A stretch of 57,873 bases of DNA, taken from positions 1 to 57,873 of the forward strand of contig JAEWSC010000084.1 in NCBI GenBank assembly GCA_023398575.1, given 5' to 3'. How positions within the stretch are numbered: position 1 is the first letter of the stretch; each line of letters opens with the position of its first letter. The translations under genes were made by a program, and so were the position numbers. Positions 32,316-41,420 of the stretch are shown one piece after another. Origin of the DNA: Bacillota bacterium (GTDB taxonomy: Bacteria; Bacillota; Clostridia; Christensenellales; Aristaeellaceae). Under the pieces are notes generated by a model. That model made no database searches. It saw nothing but the letters and a program-made list of their open reading frames with translations, and was not told the origin of the DNA.

Positions 32316-33000
32316 CTTCCACCTCTCCTTCCACCAGGTGTCCGTCCAACAGTCGCACGATGCGGCCAGCGTGGGCGGCGATAGAGGCGTCATGGGTAAT
32401 CATCAATATGGTGTGCCCCTCTTCATTCAGTTCATGAAACAGGGCCATGACTTGCCGGCCTGTTTTCTGGTCCAGCGCGCCGGTGGGCTCGTCGGCAAGT
32501 AAGATGGTTGGGTTGGTGGATAAGGCCCTGGCGATGGCAACGCGCTGCTGCTGGCCGCCGGACAACTGGTTGGGAAAATGGTAAAACTTATCTTCCAGAC
32601 CTACACGCTTTAGCATCTTAGTGGCGATTTCTTCACGGTCACTGTTTGGCACGCCGGCATAAATCAGCGGCAGCATGACGTTGCGCATCGCATTCATGCG
32701 AGGCAATAACTGAAAGGATTGAAAGATAAAGCCTACCTCCCGGCTGCGTATCTTGGCCAGGTCTTCTTCATCCAGCTCCTGTATAGGCCGATTGTGGAGT
32801 ATGTATTCGCCGCTGGTGGGCGTATCCAGGCAGCCCAGAATGTTCATAAGCGTTGACTTACCGGAACCGGAAGGACCAAGGATAGCGACAAACTCGCCTT
32901 TTTCTACTGAGAAGGAGATGCCCTTTAACACTTTATGTTCTTCTTCATCCATGCTGTAGACTTTTTCAATGTCCCGCATGACGACAATCGGTTCTGACAT
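32308..33000 (-). CDS. ABC exporter ATPase (MacB/LolD type)
   Basis: A 230-residue ATPase that powers the adjoining MacB-like permease. Walker A is GPSGSGKSTLMNILGCLD near residues 40-57, the Q-loop is FIFQSFQLLPRMNA, the signature is LSGGQQQRVAIARAL and Walker B is ILLADEPTGALD. The sequence around GCLDTPTSGEY is characteristic of the LolD/MacB/HisP-like exporter clade. It starts 12 bp after the adaptor gene and overlaps the permease gene. Confidence 0.96.
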   Translation of the reverse strand: MSEPIVVMRDIEKVYSMDEEEHKVLKGISFSVEKGEFVAILGPSGSGKSTLMNILGCLDTPTSGEYILHNRPIQELDEEDLAKIRSREVGFIFQSFQLLPRMNAMRNVMLPLIYAGVPNSDREEIATKMLKRVGLEDKFYHFPNQLSGGQQQRVAIARALSTNPTILLADEPTGALDQKTGRQVMALFHELNEEGHTILMITHDASIAAHAGRIVRLLDGHLVEGEVEDV

Positions 33001-33012
33001 GATTTAGCCCCC

Positions 33013-33882
33013 TTACTGGTTGCGCATGCCGGCCATGGGTGTGAGCACGACGGTATCATCTCTAGGGATTAACACTGTTTCTCCGGACTTGATGCCGTCC
33101 TGAATCTGTACAATGGTGCCGTTGCTGATGCCCAGCATCACCGGTTGACGAACGATTTCTTCTCCGCGGCTGTAGCAATATACATAAGGCTTGTTGTCCT
33201 CGTCAAACTGAATGGAGGATAGAGTAACGGTAGTGGCGGAAAGGGCTTTTTCTTTCAGCGCAGTTACCTCTGCGCTCATGCCCATGCGCAGCGTGCCATC
33301 CTGCGGTACGGAGACCTTGGCTTCATAATAGGCGATGCTGCCGGAGACTTCAGCTTCTCGGCCAATTTCCGATATGGTTCCGGTCAGTGTTTGATCCAAC
33401 GCCTGAACGTAAACCGTTACCTCCATACCGACGGAAAGTGCGCCGACATCGTACTCATCCACGCGGATGGTTACGACTGGGTGGTCATAATCCGCAATAC
33501 GGAACAGATCCCGGCCGGCAGATACGGTATCATCTACTTCCACAAAAATATCGGTAAGAATTCCAGCCATGCCGGCCTCCACCTTGCTGCCATTTTTGGG
33601 GACAATGATGTCGTCATCCTCCTTAACGGTTGTACCTTCCACAATGGGGAGGGTCTTTATCTTCATGGGAGAGGATGCTGTCACCACTTTTTCATCGCCT
33701 GGCTCCACATTGCCGGAGAAGCTGTAGTAGGTGATAATATCTTGCGTTTTTGCCGTTTCTTGATCATAAGGAATGGGGCGAGGACGGAGGAACATGCCGT
33801 ATGCGGCGGCTGCGAAGAGTACTGTCAGTATCGCCGCCCAAATGATTCTTTTCTTTCTTTTTTTTGCTTTGCGGGTTTGCAT
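33013..33882 (-). CDS. MacA/HlyD-like adaptor protein
   Basis: A 289-residue membrane-anchored extracytoplasmic adaptor. A lysine/arginine-rich start (MQTRKAKKRKKR) is followed by one transmembrane helix (about residues 13-35) and an elongated domain with barrel-sandwich halves: SFSGNVEPGDEKVV near 60 and a biotinyl-lipoyl-like piece, GSKVEAGMAGILTDIFVEVDDTVSAGRDLFRI. The alpha-helical hairpin between the two lipoyl halves is missing or very short compared with MacA, as in many monoderm adaptors that do not need to reach an outer membrane. ATG at 33882 follows AAAGGAGG with good spacing. It heads the six-gene minus-strand run. Confidence 0.9.
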   Translation of the reverse strand: MQTRKAKKRKKRIIWAAILTVLFAAAAYGMFLRPRPIPYDQETAKTQDIITYYSFSGNVEPGDEKVVTASSPMKIKTLPIVEGTTVKEDDDIIVPKNGSKVEAGMAGILTDIFVEVDDTVSAGRDLFRIADYDHPVVTIRVDEYDVGALSVGMEVTVYVQALDQTLTGTISEIGREAEVSGSIAYYEAKVSVPQDGTLRMGMSAEVTALKEKALSATTVTLSSIQFDEDNKPYVYCYSRGEEIVRQPVMLGISNGTIVQIQDGIKSGETVLIPRDDTVVLTPMAGMRNQ

Positions 33883-33980
33883 GAATAAGCCTCCTTTTGT
33901 TTTTACAGGCATACTATAATCCTTGCATATGAACGAAACATGAAATCAAGAGCCGGGAAAAAGAAAAAAATTTGAAAACG

Positions 33981-33996
33981 TTAACATGCATGTTAA
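33981..33996. repeat. 16-bp perfect palindrome upstream of the exporter operon
   Basis: TTAACATGCATGTTAA at 33981-33996, within the 323-bp divergent gap between the MacA-like gene (minus) and murC (plus), next to an A-rich tract. It looks like a binding site for a dimeric regulator; which gene it serves is unclear. The Shine-Dalgarno-like AAAGGAGAGG at 34002-34011 just beyond it has no ATG, GTG or TTG start in place. Confidence 0.5.
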
Positions 33997-34078
33997 TCAA
34001 GAAAGGAGAGGTTAGCCATTGCTCTAGATACTTTATCTTTTGTGTCCGCAATGGTATGTATGCTGCGTGCATGAAAGC

Positions 34079-34116
34079 TCAAAATCATAATAGTGCCAAC
34101 TCGCTTATGATTTTGA
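34079..34116 (+). other. 12-bp inverted repeat upstream of murC promoter
   Basis: TCAAAATCATAA (34079-34090) and TTATGATTTTGA (34105-34116) pair perfectly across a 14-nt loop. No T-tract follows on the plus strand, so it is more likely an operator or transcript end than a standard terminator. Confidence 0.5.
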
Positions 34117-34133
34117 CCTGAGTGTGGCAAGTG

Positions 34134-34163
34134 TTGATTATTAGGCAGGATTCGGCGTATAAT
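34134..34163 (+). promoter_or_regulatory. Sigma-A promoter for murC
   Basis: TTGATT at 34134-34139 and TATAAT at 34158-34163 with an 18-bp spacer, giving a leader of about 35 nt. Confidence 0.75.
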
Positions 34164-34205
34164 ATCAAAGCGGTTGTACTGCCGCAAAAAGGAGCAGGTG
34201 ACTGT

Positions 34206-35633
34206 ATGCAAATACCTCATATCCGGGACTATCATGGCAAGCGGGTGCACATGATCGGCATTGGCGGGTCCAGCATGTCTGGGCTTGCGCAAATGCTGGT
34301 GGAAAAAGGATACAAGGTCACCGGTTCGGATAACGTGCACAGCCACAGTGTGGAAAAGTTGGAGGCAATGGGTATTCCCGTGGCGGTTGGCCACCGGGAA
34401 GAAAATGTACGTGGTGCCGATATGGTGGTGTATTCTGCAGCTATTTTGCCGGATAACCCAGAGCGGCAGGAGATAGATAAGCTTGCCATACCCAATATGG
34501 AGCGGGCTGTTCTTTTAGGCCAGTTGATGGAGGGGTATAAAACAGCCGTTGGTATCAGCGGCACCCATGGAAAAACGACGACAACAGCCATGCTCTCGCA
34601 AATGATGATGGAGTGCGGCTTAGATCCGACCATTCACATCGGCGGCCGGCTGGATGCCGTTGGCGGCAGCACACGTATTGGATCGGGCAACGCCTTCATA
34701 GCTGAAGCCTGCGAATTCAGCGGCAGCTTTTTGCATATGCGGCCCACCGTGGCCGTGGTGCTCAATATTGAAGAAGACCATCTTGATTATTACCGGGACA
34801 TTGATGACATACAAAACGCCTTTGGAGATTATCTTGCTCTGCTGCCTGAAAGTGGTTTGGCCATCGGCTGGGGTGATGATTTTCGTGTTATGAAATTGTT
34901 TGCAGAGCTGGATAAGGAGACACAAACCTTTGGTTTTGATGGAAAAAACGATTGGCAGCCCACGCAGCTTCGGTATGATGCGCTGGGCTGTGGCGAATTT
35001 GATTTGCTTTTTAGGGGCAAAAAGCTGTGCCATGTAGCAATGGGCGTGCCAGGCAGCTTTAATGTGCTCAACGGTCTGGCTGCCTTGGCATGTGCTTACC
35101 GCTTGGGAGCGGATATGGATAAGGCAGCCGCATCAATGGGTCGGTTTGTCGGGGCACACCGTCGCTTTGAATTGACAAGTGTTGTGCAGGGTGTAAAGCT
35201 GTATCACGATTATGGCCATAATCCCACCGAAATGCGTAATGCACTGTCTGTAGCCAAGCTTCAGCCTCACAACCGCCTGTGGGCGGTCATGCAGCCACAT
35301 ACTTTCAGCAGGGTGAAGCGGCTTTTTAAAGATTACCTTACCTGTACCAAAGCGGCTGATATCACGCTTGTCACTGATATTTATGCCGCCAGGGAAAAAG
35401 ACCCTGGCGACATACACGCCTCTATGGTGGTTGCGGGAATGGTGGAAAACGGCATAGACGCCCATTTGACGCCCAGTTTCAACGATACCGAGGCATATCT
35501 TCGTACCCACTGGCAGCCGGGTGATCTGGTGATTACCATGGGCTGCGGCAACATTAATCTTTTAAATGAGCAGATCGAATTAAACGAGCATAAGGCGAAT
35601 GCGAAGGCTAATCCCAACGAGGTGCTTTCCTGA
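34206..35633 (+). CDS. murC: UDP-N-acetylmuramate--L-alanine ligase
   Basis: A 475-residue Mur ligase that attaches L-alanine to UDP-MurNAc in the cytoplasm, the first step of peptidoglycan stem-peptide synthesis. MIGIGGSSMSGLAQML and VTGSDN form the N-terminal nucleotide-binding part, GISGTHGKTTTTAML is the P-loop and HDYGHNPTEMRNAL lies in the C-terminal domain. ATG at 34206 is preceded by AAAAAGGAG, and the open frame upstream covers the promoter so is not coding. The segment GSFLHMRPTVAVVLNIEEDHLDYY is typical of clostridial MurC. It sits alone, outside a dcw cluster, and converges with the penicillin-binding protein gene, whose stop codon is 11 bp away. Confidence 0.92.
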   Translation: MQIPHIRDYHGKRVHMIGIGGSSMSGLAQMLVEKGYKVTGSDNVHSHSVEKLEAMGIPVAVGHREENVRGADMVVYSAAILPDNPERQEIDKLAIPNMERAVLLGQLMEGYKTAVGISGTHGKTTTTAMLSQMMMECGLDPTIHIGGRLDAVGGSTRIGSGNAFIAEACEFSGSFLHMRPTVAVVLNIEEDHLDYYRDIDDIQNAFGDYLALLPESGLAIGWGDDFRVMKLFAELDKETQTFGFDGKNDWQPTQLRYDALGCGEFDLLFRGKKLCHVAMGVPGSFNVLNGLAALACAYRLGADMDKAAASMGRFVGAHRRFELTSVVQGVKLYHDYGHNPTEMRNALSVAKLQPHNRLWAVMQPHTFSRVKRLFKDYLTCTKAADITLVTDIYAAREKDPGDIHASMVVAGMVENGIDAHLTPSFNDTEAYLRTHWQPGDLVITMGCGNINLLNEQIELNEHKANAKANPNEVLS

Positions 35634-35644
35634 CAAAGAAAGCG

Positions 35645-38308
35645 CTAGTCAGTCCAGAAAATCGAACTTGTATTCTCTGTTACCACCGGCGGCACTGCTT
35701 CGCTGGTGGTATTGCTATTTTGGTTTTGGTTGTCGGCACCAAACAGAAATCCGAACATATCGTTGAGTACGTTATTCCCAGTAGATGGTGATCTGGCTTG
35801 GGCTACCTGTACACTTTGCACACCTTCCAACAATATGCCATTGATTAAAAGCTCCGCATGGACGGGGATGACACGGTAGGTATACGTCACCCCCGGTACG
35901 GCCTTGGTATCTGCGTAATACAGCGTCTCTCCTGCAGAGCCCCATAACTCTGTCAGTACAAAAGATTCGCCTACAGCATCCCGCTGAATGCGGTATACGG
36001 CATAATCGGCTGGTTGAATTACAAGCAACGGATTTCCGCTTTCGTTATAAGTAACATAGAAGCTATTGGGGGTACGGGGGGCGTTCCATATATCACTTTG
36101 CTTGGTAGGGTGATTAGACGCTGTAAATACCTCTGAGAAACGGTAGAGCTTGGGGGTAATGCTTGCGGCCAACATGGCCTCACCCTTCCATTCTACCGAT
36201 TTTTTGTCCAACTCCAAGGACACGATGCCGCCAGGTTTGTCAAATTGGGGTTTGCTCCTGTTTTGATAGGCAGCTTTAAAAAAGTTACGGCTGAGCGCAG
36301 CTGTATTATCGCCGCCAGAGATGGTGCCGGAGATGCGGTGCTTGCTATCTGGATTATCAAAGCCCATCCAAACGGCGGTGGCAATTTCGGTGTTATATGT
36401 GGCCATCCAGATATCCCGGGTACCGCCGCCCTGCATGTTTACCGTACCCGTCTTACCGGCAACAGGCGTACCAGCCCCGGATAGTTTTGCACCTGTGCCT
36501 GCACTGGTAACGGACTGGAGCAGGCTTGTCATCAAATAAGCATTTTGCACGGAGAGTACACGCTGGGGATCTTGCCTATGCTGATAGACTACCTTGCCCT
36601 GGCTGTCGGTAATTTTTTCAATAAAGTAAGGAGCGCTGTATACACCCTGATTGGCAAAGGCAGTATAAGCCGCAGCCAGTTGAACCGGTGACACGCCATA
36701 GGTGAGGGAACCTAAGGCCAGCGAAAGATTGGCGTCCCGATTATCCAAGGGAATGCCTGTTTTCGTTAAAAAGTTTCGTGCTGCTTCTACGCCGATCTGC
36801 TTAAGGAGCGAGACGGTAGAAACGTTAAGGCTGAATTCCAATGCAGTGCGTACGGTAACGTTGCCATAATACGCATCGCCGCTGTTTCTAGGCTTATAGC
36901 CGTTAAAATTGGTAGGCTCGTCCTTCAAAACACTGGCGGTGGTGTAACCATAGTACTCCAGTGCAGGGGCATACACAGCCAGGGGTTTAAGTGCCGAACC
37001 CGGCTGGCGCTTTAGCTGTGTTGCACGGTTGAGCCCTCGAAGAACAGTATACTCACGTCCGCCCACAATTGCCCGCACAGCTCCGGTCTTTACATCCACA
37101 CAGGCCATGGCACTTTGAACCTTCGTACCATCAGATGCATTGGCAGGGAATACATCCGCCTTATATTGAGCGTCAGCAATATCCTGCAGCCTTTCATCTA
37201 GCGTGGTATCAATTTTATAACCGCTGCCCAGCAGTGTTTCTGCGGAGACATCCAGCTTTTCCTCCGCCTCAGCCAACACAGCGTCTACAAACCAGCCGTA
37301 TGCTGTGATGATGGGCTTGGTTTCAGCCAGCTTTATTTCTTCATTTATTGCCGCTTGATAGGTGGGCTCATCGATCATGGCTGCATCCAGCATGGTACGC
37401 AAAATGTAACGCTGCCTGTTTTTATTATTATCCGGATGTAGAACTGGTGAATAGGTAGTGGTTGCGTTTAAAATGGCCGCTAATGTGGCTGCCTGGGCGA
37501 TAGTCAAGTCCTTGACATCCACATCAAAATACGTACGGCTAGCCGCTTGTATGCCATACGCGCCGCTGCCGAAATAGACATAGTTCAAATACATTTCAAA
37601 GATTTGGTCCTTGGTGAATTTTCGCTCCAGCTGCAAAGCAAGATAGACTTCTTCCAGCTTACGGGCGACAGTCTTTTTGGAACTTAGGTGGCTAAGCTTA
37701 ATCAGTTGCTGGCTAATGGTGCTGAAACCCTCCGAAAAGCTCCTGGACTTAATGTTTGCGACAACCGCCCCAAAAAATCGAACAGGATCTACGCCAAAGT
37801 GGCTGTAGAATCTTAGATCCTCTGCCGCCAAAAACACTTGCCGCACATGTGTAGGTACTTCAGATAAGGGCACGCTGGTCCGGTTTTCCTTGCCCTGAAT
37901 CACCGTGACAAAATTGCCGCTGGCATCATAGATGCTTCCCGTCTGCGCAACGGAAGTGATTTTGTTTACGTCAAGTGTCTGCCAGTTGGGAACATCAAAG
38001 TAGAAGAAGCAAAAAACCAGCGTGCCCATGAAAATGGCCGCCAGGGAAAGCAATATATACCGAAAGACATGGCGCTTTTTTTTCGGTCCACCCTCCCGAT
38101 TCTTCTCTTGCTTTTTCTTTTTGATGATAGCGGCAGATGTTGCTTTGTCTGCCTTATCCTGATGCTGTTTATCTTTCGATGGATCTGTATGTTGATTGCT
38201 TACAGCCTTTTTTTCCTCGCCCTGATCCAAAGAAGAAGGGGGCTGCCCTATCGCAGAAGCATCGTTGCTTTTTTTGAAGCGCTTTTTTTTCTTATCTTCC
38301 GCTTTCAC
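35645..38308 (-). CDS. Class A penicillin-binding protein (PBP1A type)
   Basis: An 887-residue bifunctional peptidoglycan synthase. The start codon is GTG. A cytoplasmic tail of about 85 residues, very rich in Lys and Glu, precedes one transmembrane helix (about 86-108). The GT51 glycosyltransferase domain follows, with FLAAEDLRFYSHFGVDPVRF containing the catalytic Glu. The transpeptidase domain has the serine motif QPGSALKP, SLN in FSLNVS and the KTG triad in VAGKTGTVN. The C-terminal 170 residues include an FN3-like beta domain and a Ser/Asn/Thr-rich end. It polymerises and cross-links cell-wall glycan outside the membrane, and lies between murC and an FtsH-like protease gene. Confidence 0.94.
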   Translation of the reverse strand: MKAEDKKKKRFKKSNDASAIGQPPSSLDQGEEKKAVSNQHTDPSKDKQHQDKADKATSAAIIKKKKQEKNREGGPKKKRHVFRYILLSLAAIFMGTLVFCFFYFDVPNWQTLDVNKITSVAQTGSIYDASGNFVTVIQGKENRTSVPLSEVPTHVRQVFLAAEDLRFYSHFGVDPVRFFGAVVANIKSRSFSEGFSTISQQLIKLSHLSSKKTVARKLEEVYLALQLERKFTKDQIFEMYLNYVYFGSGAYGIQAASRTYFDVDVKDLTIAQAATLAAILNATTTYSPVLHPDNNKNRQRYILRTMLDAAMIDEPTYQAAINEEIKLAETKPIITAYGWFVDAVLAEAEEKLDVSAETLLGSGYKIDTTLDERLQDIADAQYKADVFPANASDGTKVQSAMACVDVKTGAVRAIVGGREYTVLRGLNRATQLKRQPGSALKPLAVYAPALEYYGYTTASVLKDEPTNFNGYKPRNSGDAYYGNVTVRTALEFSLNVSTVSLLKQIGVEAARNFLTKTGIPLDNRDANLSLALGSLTYGVSPVQLAAAYTAFANQGVYSAPYFIEKITDSQGKVVYQHRQDPQRVLSVQNAYLMTSLLQSVTSAGTGAKLSGAGTPVAGKTGTVNMQGGGTRDIWMATYNTEIATAVWMGFDNPDSKHRISGTISGGDNTAALSRNFFKAAYQNRSKPQFDKPGGIVSLELDKKSVEWKGEAMLAASITPKLYRFSEVFTASNHPTKQSDIWNAPRTPNSFYVTYNESGNPLLVIQPADYAVYRIQRDAVGESFVLTELWGSAGETLYYADTKAVPGVTYTYRVIPVHAELLINGILLEGVQSVQVAQARSPSTGNNVLNDMFGFLFGADNQNQNSNTTSEAVPPVVTENTSSIFWTD

Positions 38309-38400
38309 CGCACAAGCCGCCTTTCACAAGTAAATGCCTGTGCGTAGCGTGCCCTGATTCAAATGAAAACAAACAGGAAAATGAACGCCAGAATGTACCG

Positions 38401-38429
38401 TTTACAAGCACGCGTTCGTTGTGTATACT
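38401..38429 (+). promoter_or_regulatory. Sigma-A promoter for FtsH-like gene
   Basis: TTTACA at 38401-38406 and TATACT at 38424-38429 with a 17-bp spacer, 40 bp before the GTG start. Confidence 0.8.
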
Positions 38430-38469
38430 TTCATATGTGCAATATAGGCAATAGAAATGAGTGTGAATT

Positions 38470-40170
38470 GTGAAAAATAAGAATAAAATCACGATGTTGC
38501 TGTTTGCGGCGATTATGTCAACGGCTTTGGGGCTGTATGCATCCGGGCAGTTGAAGCGTCCGCATGCCATTTCCTATCCGGCCTTTTTGCAAGAGCTGGA
38601 ACAAGGAAAAGTGCGCAGCGTTACCTTGACGGACGAACCGGAAATGGCGCTGACTTTATCGGATGGTACGGTGCTTACAGCACCAAATCCGCGTGACAAC
38701 ACCCTGAAGACAACACTCCTAAAGGCTGGCGTAGAGGTGGAGGAGTCTTCCATGGGTCAAACAGGGACGCTGCTTGGCATTGGGCTTGCGGTGGTTGTAG
38801 TGGTGCTTTTAATGCGATCCAGGACCAAAGGGGCTACGGGACTTGCCAAGTACGCGAGTATTGAGGAAAGCAAGGAGATACCATCGGTAACCTTTGCAAA
38901 CGTTGCGGCCAATGAGGAAGCGCTGCGCAGCATGCGGGATTTGGTGGACTTTATCAAAACACCTGAGTATTTTTCCAAATATGGCGCGCGTATTCCCCGC
39001 GGTGTCATGCTTTACGGCCCGCCGGGCACAGGCAAGACATTGATGGCAAGGGCGCTGGCAGGTGAGGCGAAGGTACCTTTCTTTGCCGTCAGCGGTGCTG
39101 ACTTTGTGCAGGTTTATGTAGGCGTTGGCGCCAGCCGTATCCGCACGCTGTTTCAAAAGGCGCGCAAGGCAGGCCGCGGCGTAATCTTTATTGACGAAAT
39201 TGATGCAATCGGCAAAAAACGTGACAATGGCAACGACGAACGGGAACAGACGTTAAACGCGCTGCTTACCGAGATGTCCGGATTCTCCGACAAAGACGGC
39301 ATTGTGGTACTGGCAGCCACCAACCGTCCCGATACGCTGGATGAGGCGCTGCTACGCGCAGGCCGCTTTGACCGGCAGATTGAGGTTCCGCTGCCCGATG
39401 TGAATGAGCGGCTAAAGATTTTGAAGGTACACGCCAAGGGCAAGCCAATGGCCGAGGACGTATGTTTTCAGGATATTGCCGCACAGACGGCCATGTTTTC
39501 TGGTGCGAGATTGGAAAGCGTTTTGAATGAGGCGGCCATCCATGCAGCCAGACGCCAGGCAGAGGCTATTGCCAAAGAAGATATTGACTACGCTTTCAAT
39601 GCTGCATTGGTCGGTGAGGAAAAGGGAAATAAAGAGACGGTCGAAAAAGAACGAAAAATTACCGCTGTTCACGAGGCGGGTCATGCATTGGCAACACTGG
39701 TGCTGCTGCCTGAAAGCAAGCTAAGCCGTGTATCGATCATCCCGTCTACCAAGGGTGCGGCAGGATACAGTATGTCTATTGCCCCAGAGAAAATGTTTCA
39801 TACCAGGCAGGAATTGATCCATCATATGGCGGTGGCGCTGGCTGGACGCGCGGCAGAAGAGTTGACATTTGGCGCGGGGGAAGTGACTACAGGTGCAGCC
39901 AACGACCTGCAAAAGGCGGCGGATATCGCCGGGCGCATGGCAGCGGATTGGGGCATGGGCCCAGATGAGGACAAGCCCTTCGAACTACTGATGGCAAGCA
40001 AGGATCAATTGAAATCCGGTGCACAAAGCCTTTTGGAACAGGCATACAAACTGGCAAGGGAAGTTTTGTCATCATACAACCAAGCCTGGACAGCTATGTG
40101 GGAAGCGCTTTTGCAAAAAGAAGCGTTGACCGGTGAGGAAGCGGAAGCATGCCTTTCTAAACAGCACTAA
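38470..40170 (+). CDS. Short FtsH-like AAA+ zinc protease
   Basis: A 566-residue membrane-bound ATP-dependent protease, shorter than housekeeping FtsH (about 600-700). An N-terminal transmembrane segment, a small extracytoplasmic domain and a second transmembrane segment (about 97-115) precede the AAA domain. Walker A is GPPGTGKTLMARALAG, Walker B is GVIFIDEIDAIG and the second region of homology is ATNRPDTLDEALLRAGRFDR. The zinc motif HEAGH is at residues 401-405, and Asp in TTGAANDLQKA supplies the third ligand. The pore loop reads YVGVGA instead of the usual FVGVGA. The start is GTG with a weak ribosome-binding site. I infer a second, specialised FtsH rather than the essential one. Confidence 0.88.
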   Translation: MKNKNKITMLLFAAIMSTALGLYASGQLKRPHAISYPAFLQELEQGKVRSVTLTDEPEMALTLSDGTVLTAPNPRDNTLKTTLLKAGVEVEESSMGQTGTLLGIGLAVVVVVLLMRSRTKGATGLAKYASIEESKEIPSVTFANVAANEEALRSMRDLVDFIKTPEYFSKYGARIPRGVMLYGPPGTGKTLMARALAGEAKVPFFAVSGADFVQVYVGVGASRIRTLFQKARKAGRGVIFIDEIDAIGKKRDNGNDEREQTLNALLTEMSGFSDKDGIVVLAATNRPDTLDEALLRAGRFDRQIEVPLPDVNERLKILKVHAKGKPMAEDVCFQDIAAQTAMFSGARLESVLNEAAIHAARRQAEAIAKEDIDYAFNAALVGEEKGNKETVEKERKITAVHEAGHALATLVLLPESKLSRVSIIPSTKGAAGYSMSIAPEKMFHTRQELIHHMAVALAGRAAEELTFGAGEVTTGAANDLQKAADIAGRMAADWGMGPDEDKPFELLMASKDQLKSGAQSLLEQAYKLAREVLSSYNQAWTAMWEALLQKEALTGEEAEACLSKQH

Positions 40171-40178
40171 ACAAGAAT

Positions 40179-40222
40179 ATAGCAAAAGCGGGTTTGTCTG
40201 ATGCCAAACCCGCTTTTGCTAT
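40179..40222. terminator. Bidirectional terminator
   Basis: An 18-bp perfect stem, ATAGCAAAAGCGGGTTTG (40179-40196) with CAAACCCGCTTTTGCTAT (40205-40222), 8-nt loop, between the convergent FtsH-like and aldo/keto reductase genes. Confidence 0.88.
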
Positions 40223-40233
40223 GCATTGTTATT

Positions 40234-41226
<993 letters not shown>

Positions 41227-41277
41227 GACAGAACCTCCCTATGCAAGTTGTCTCAAATATCGTTACATGTCGATTGA

Positions 41278-41306
41278 AGTATAACAGAAATCTTTACCGC
41301 AGGCAA
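41278..41306 (-). promoter_or_regulatory. Sigma-A promoter for aldo/keto reductase
   Basis: On the minus strand TTGCCT (41306-41301) and TATACT (41283-41278) with a 17-bp spacer. Confidence 0.75.
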
Positions 41307-41357
41307 TGACACGTTACCTATAGACTGTAAACCGGTATGTAAAAATACTTGATAATA

Positions 41358-41386
41358 TTGAATTGATTATGGAAATCACATACAAT
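41358..41386 (+). promoter_or_regulatory. Sigma-A promoter for the GH3 gene cluster
   Basis: TTGAAT at 41358-41363 and TACAAT at 41381-41386 with a 17-bp spacer. The start of transcription, near 41393, supports ATG 41421 rather than the ATG at 41385 as the start of the GH3 gene. Confidence 0.7.
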
Positions 41387-41420
41387 GAGTATATGTGAAG
41401 GGGTTTGGAGGACATGTGTC

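Noticed and set aside
34018..34074. 18-codon peptide starting at ATT after AAAGGAGAGG
   Set aside because: ATT is a very rare start and no family or neighbour supports it; kept only as part of a finding on the control region.
33993..34394. 133-codon minus-strand frame opposite the murC start
   Set aside because: It runs antisense to the murC promoter and N-terminus, has no family resemblance, and is best explained as chance.
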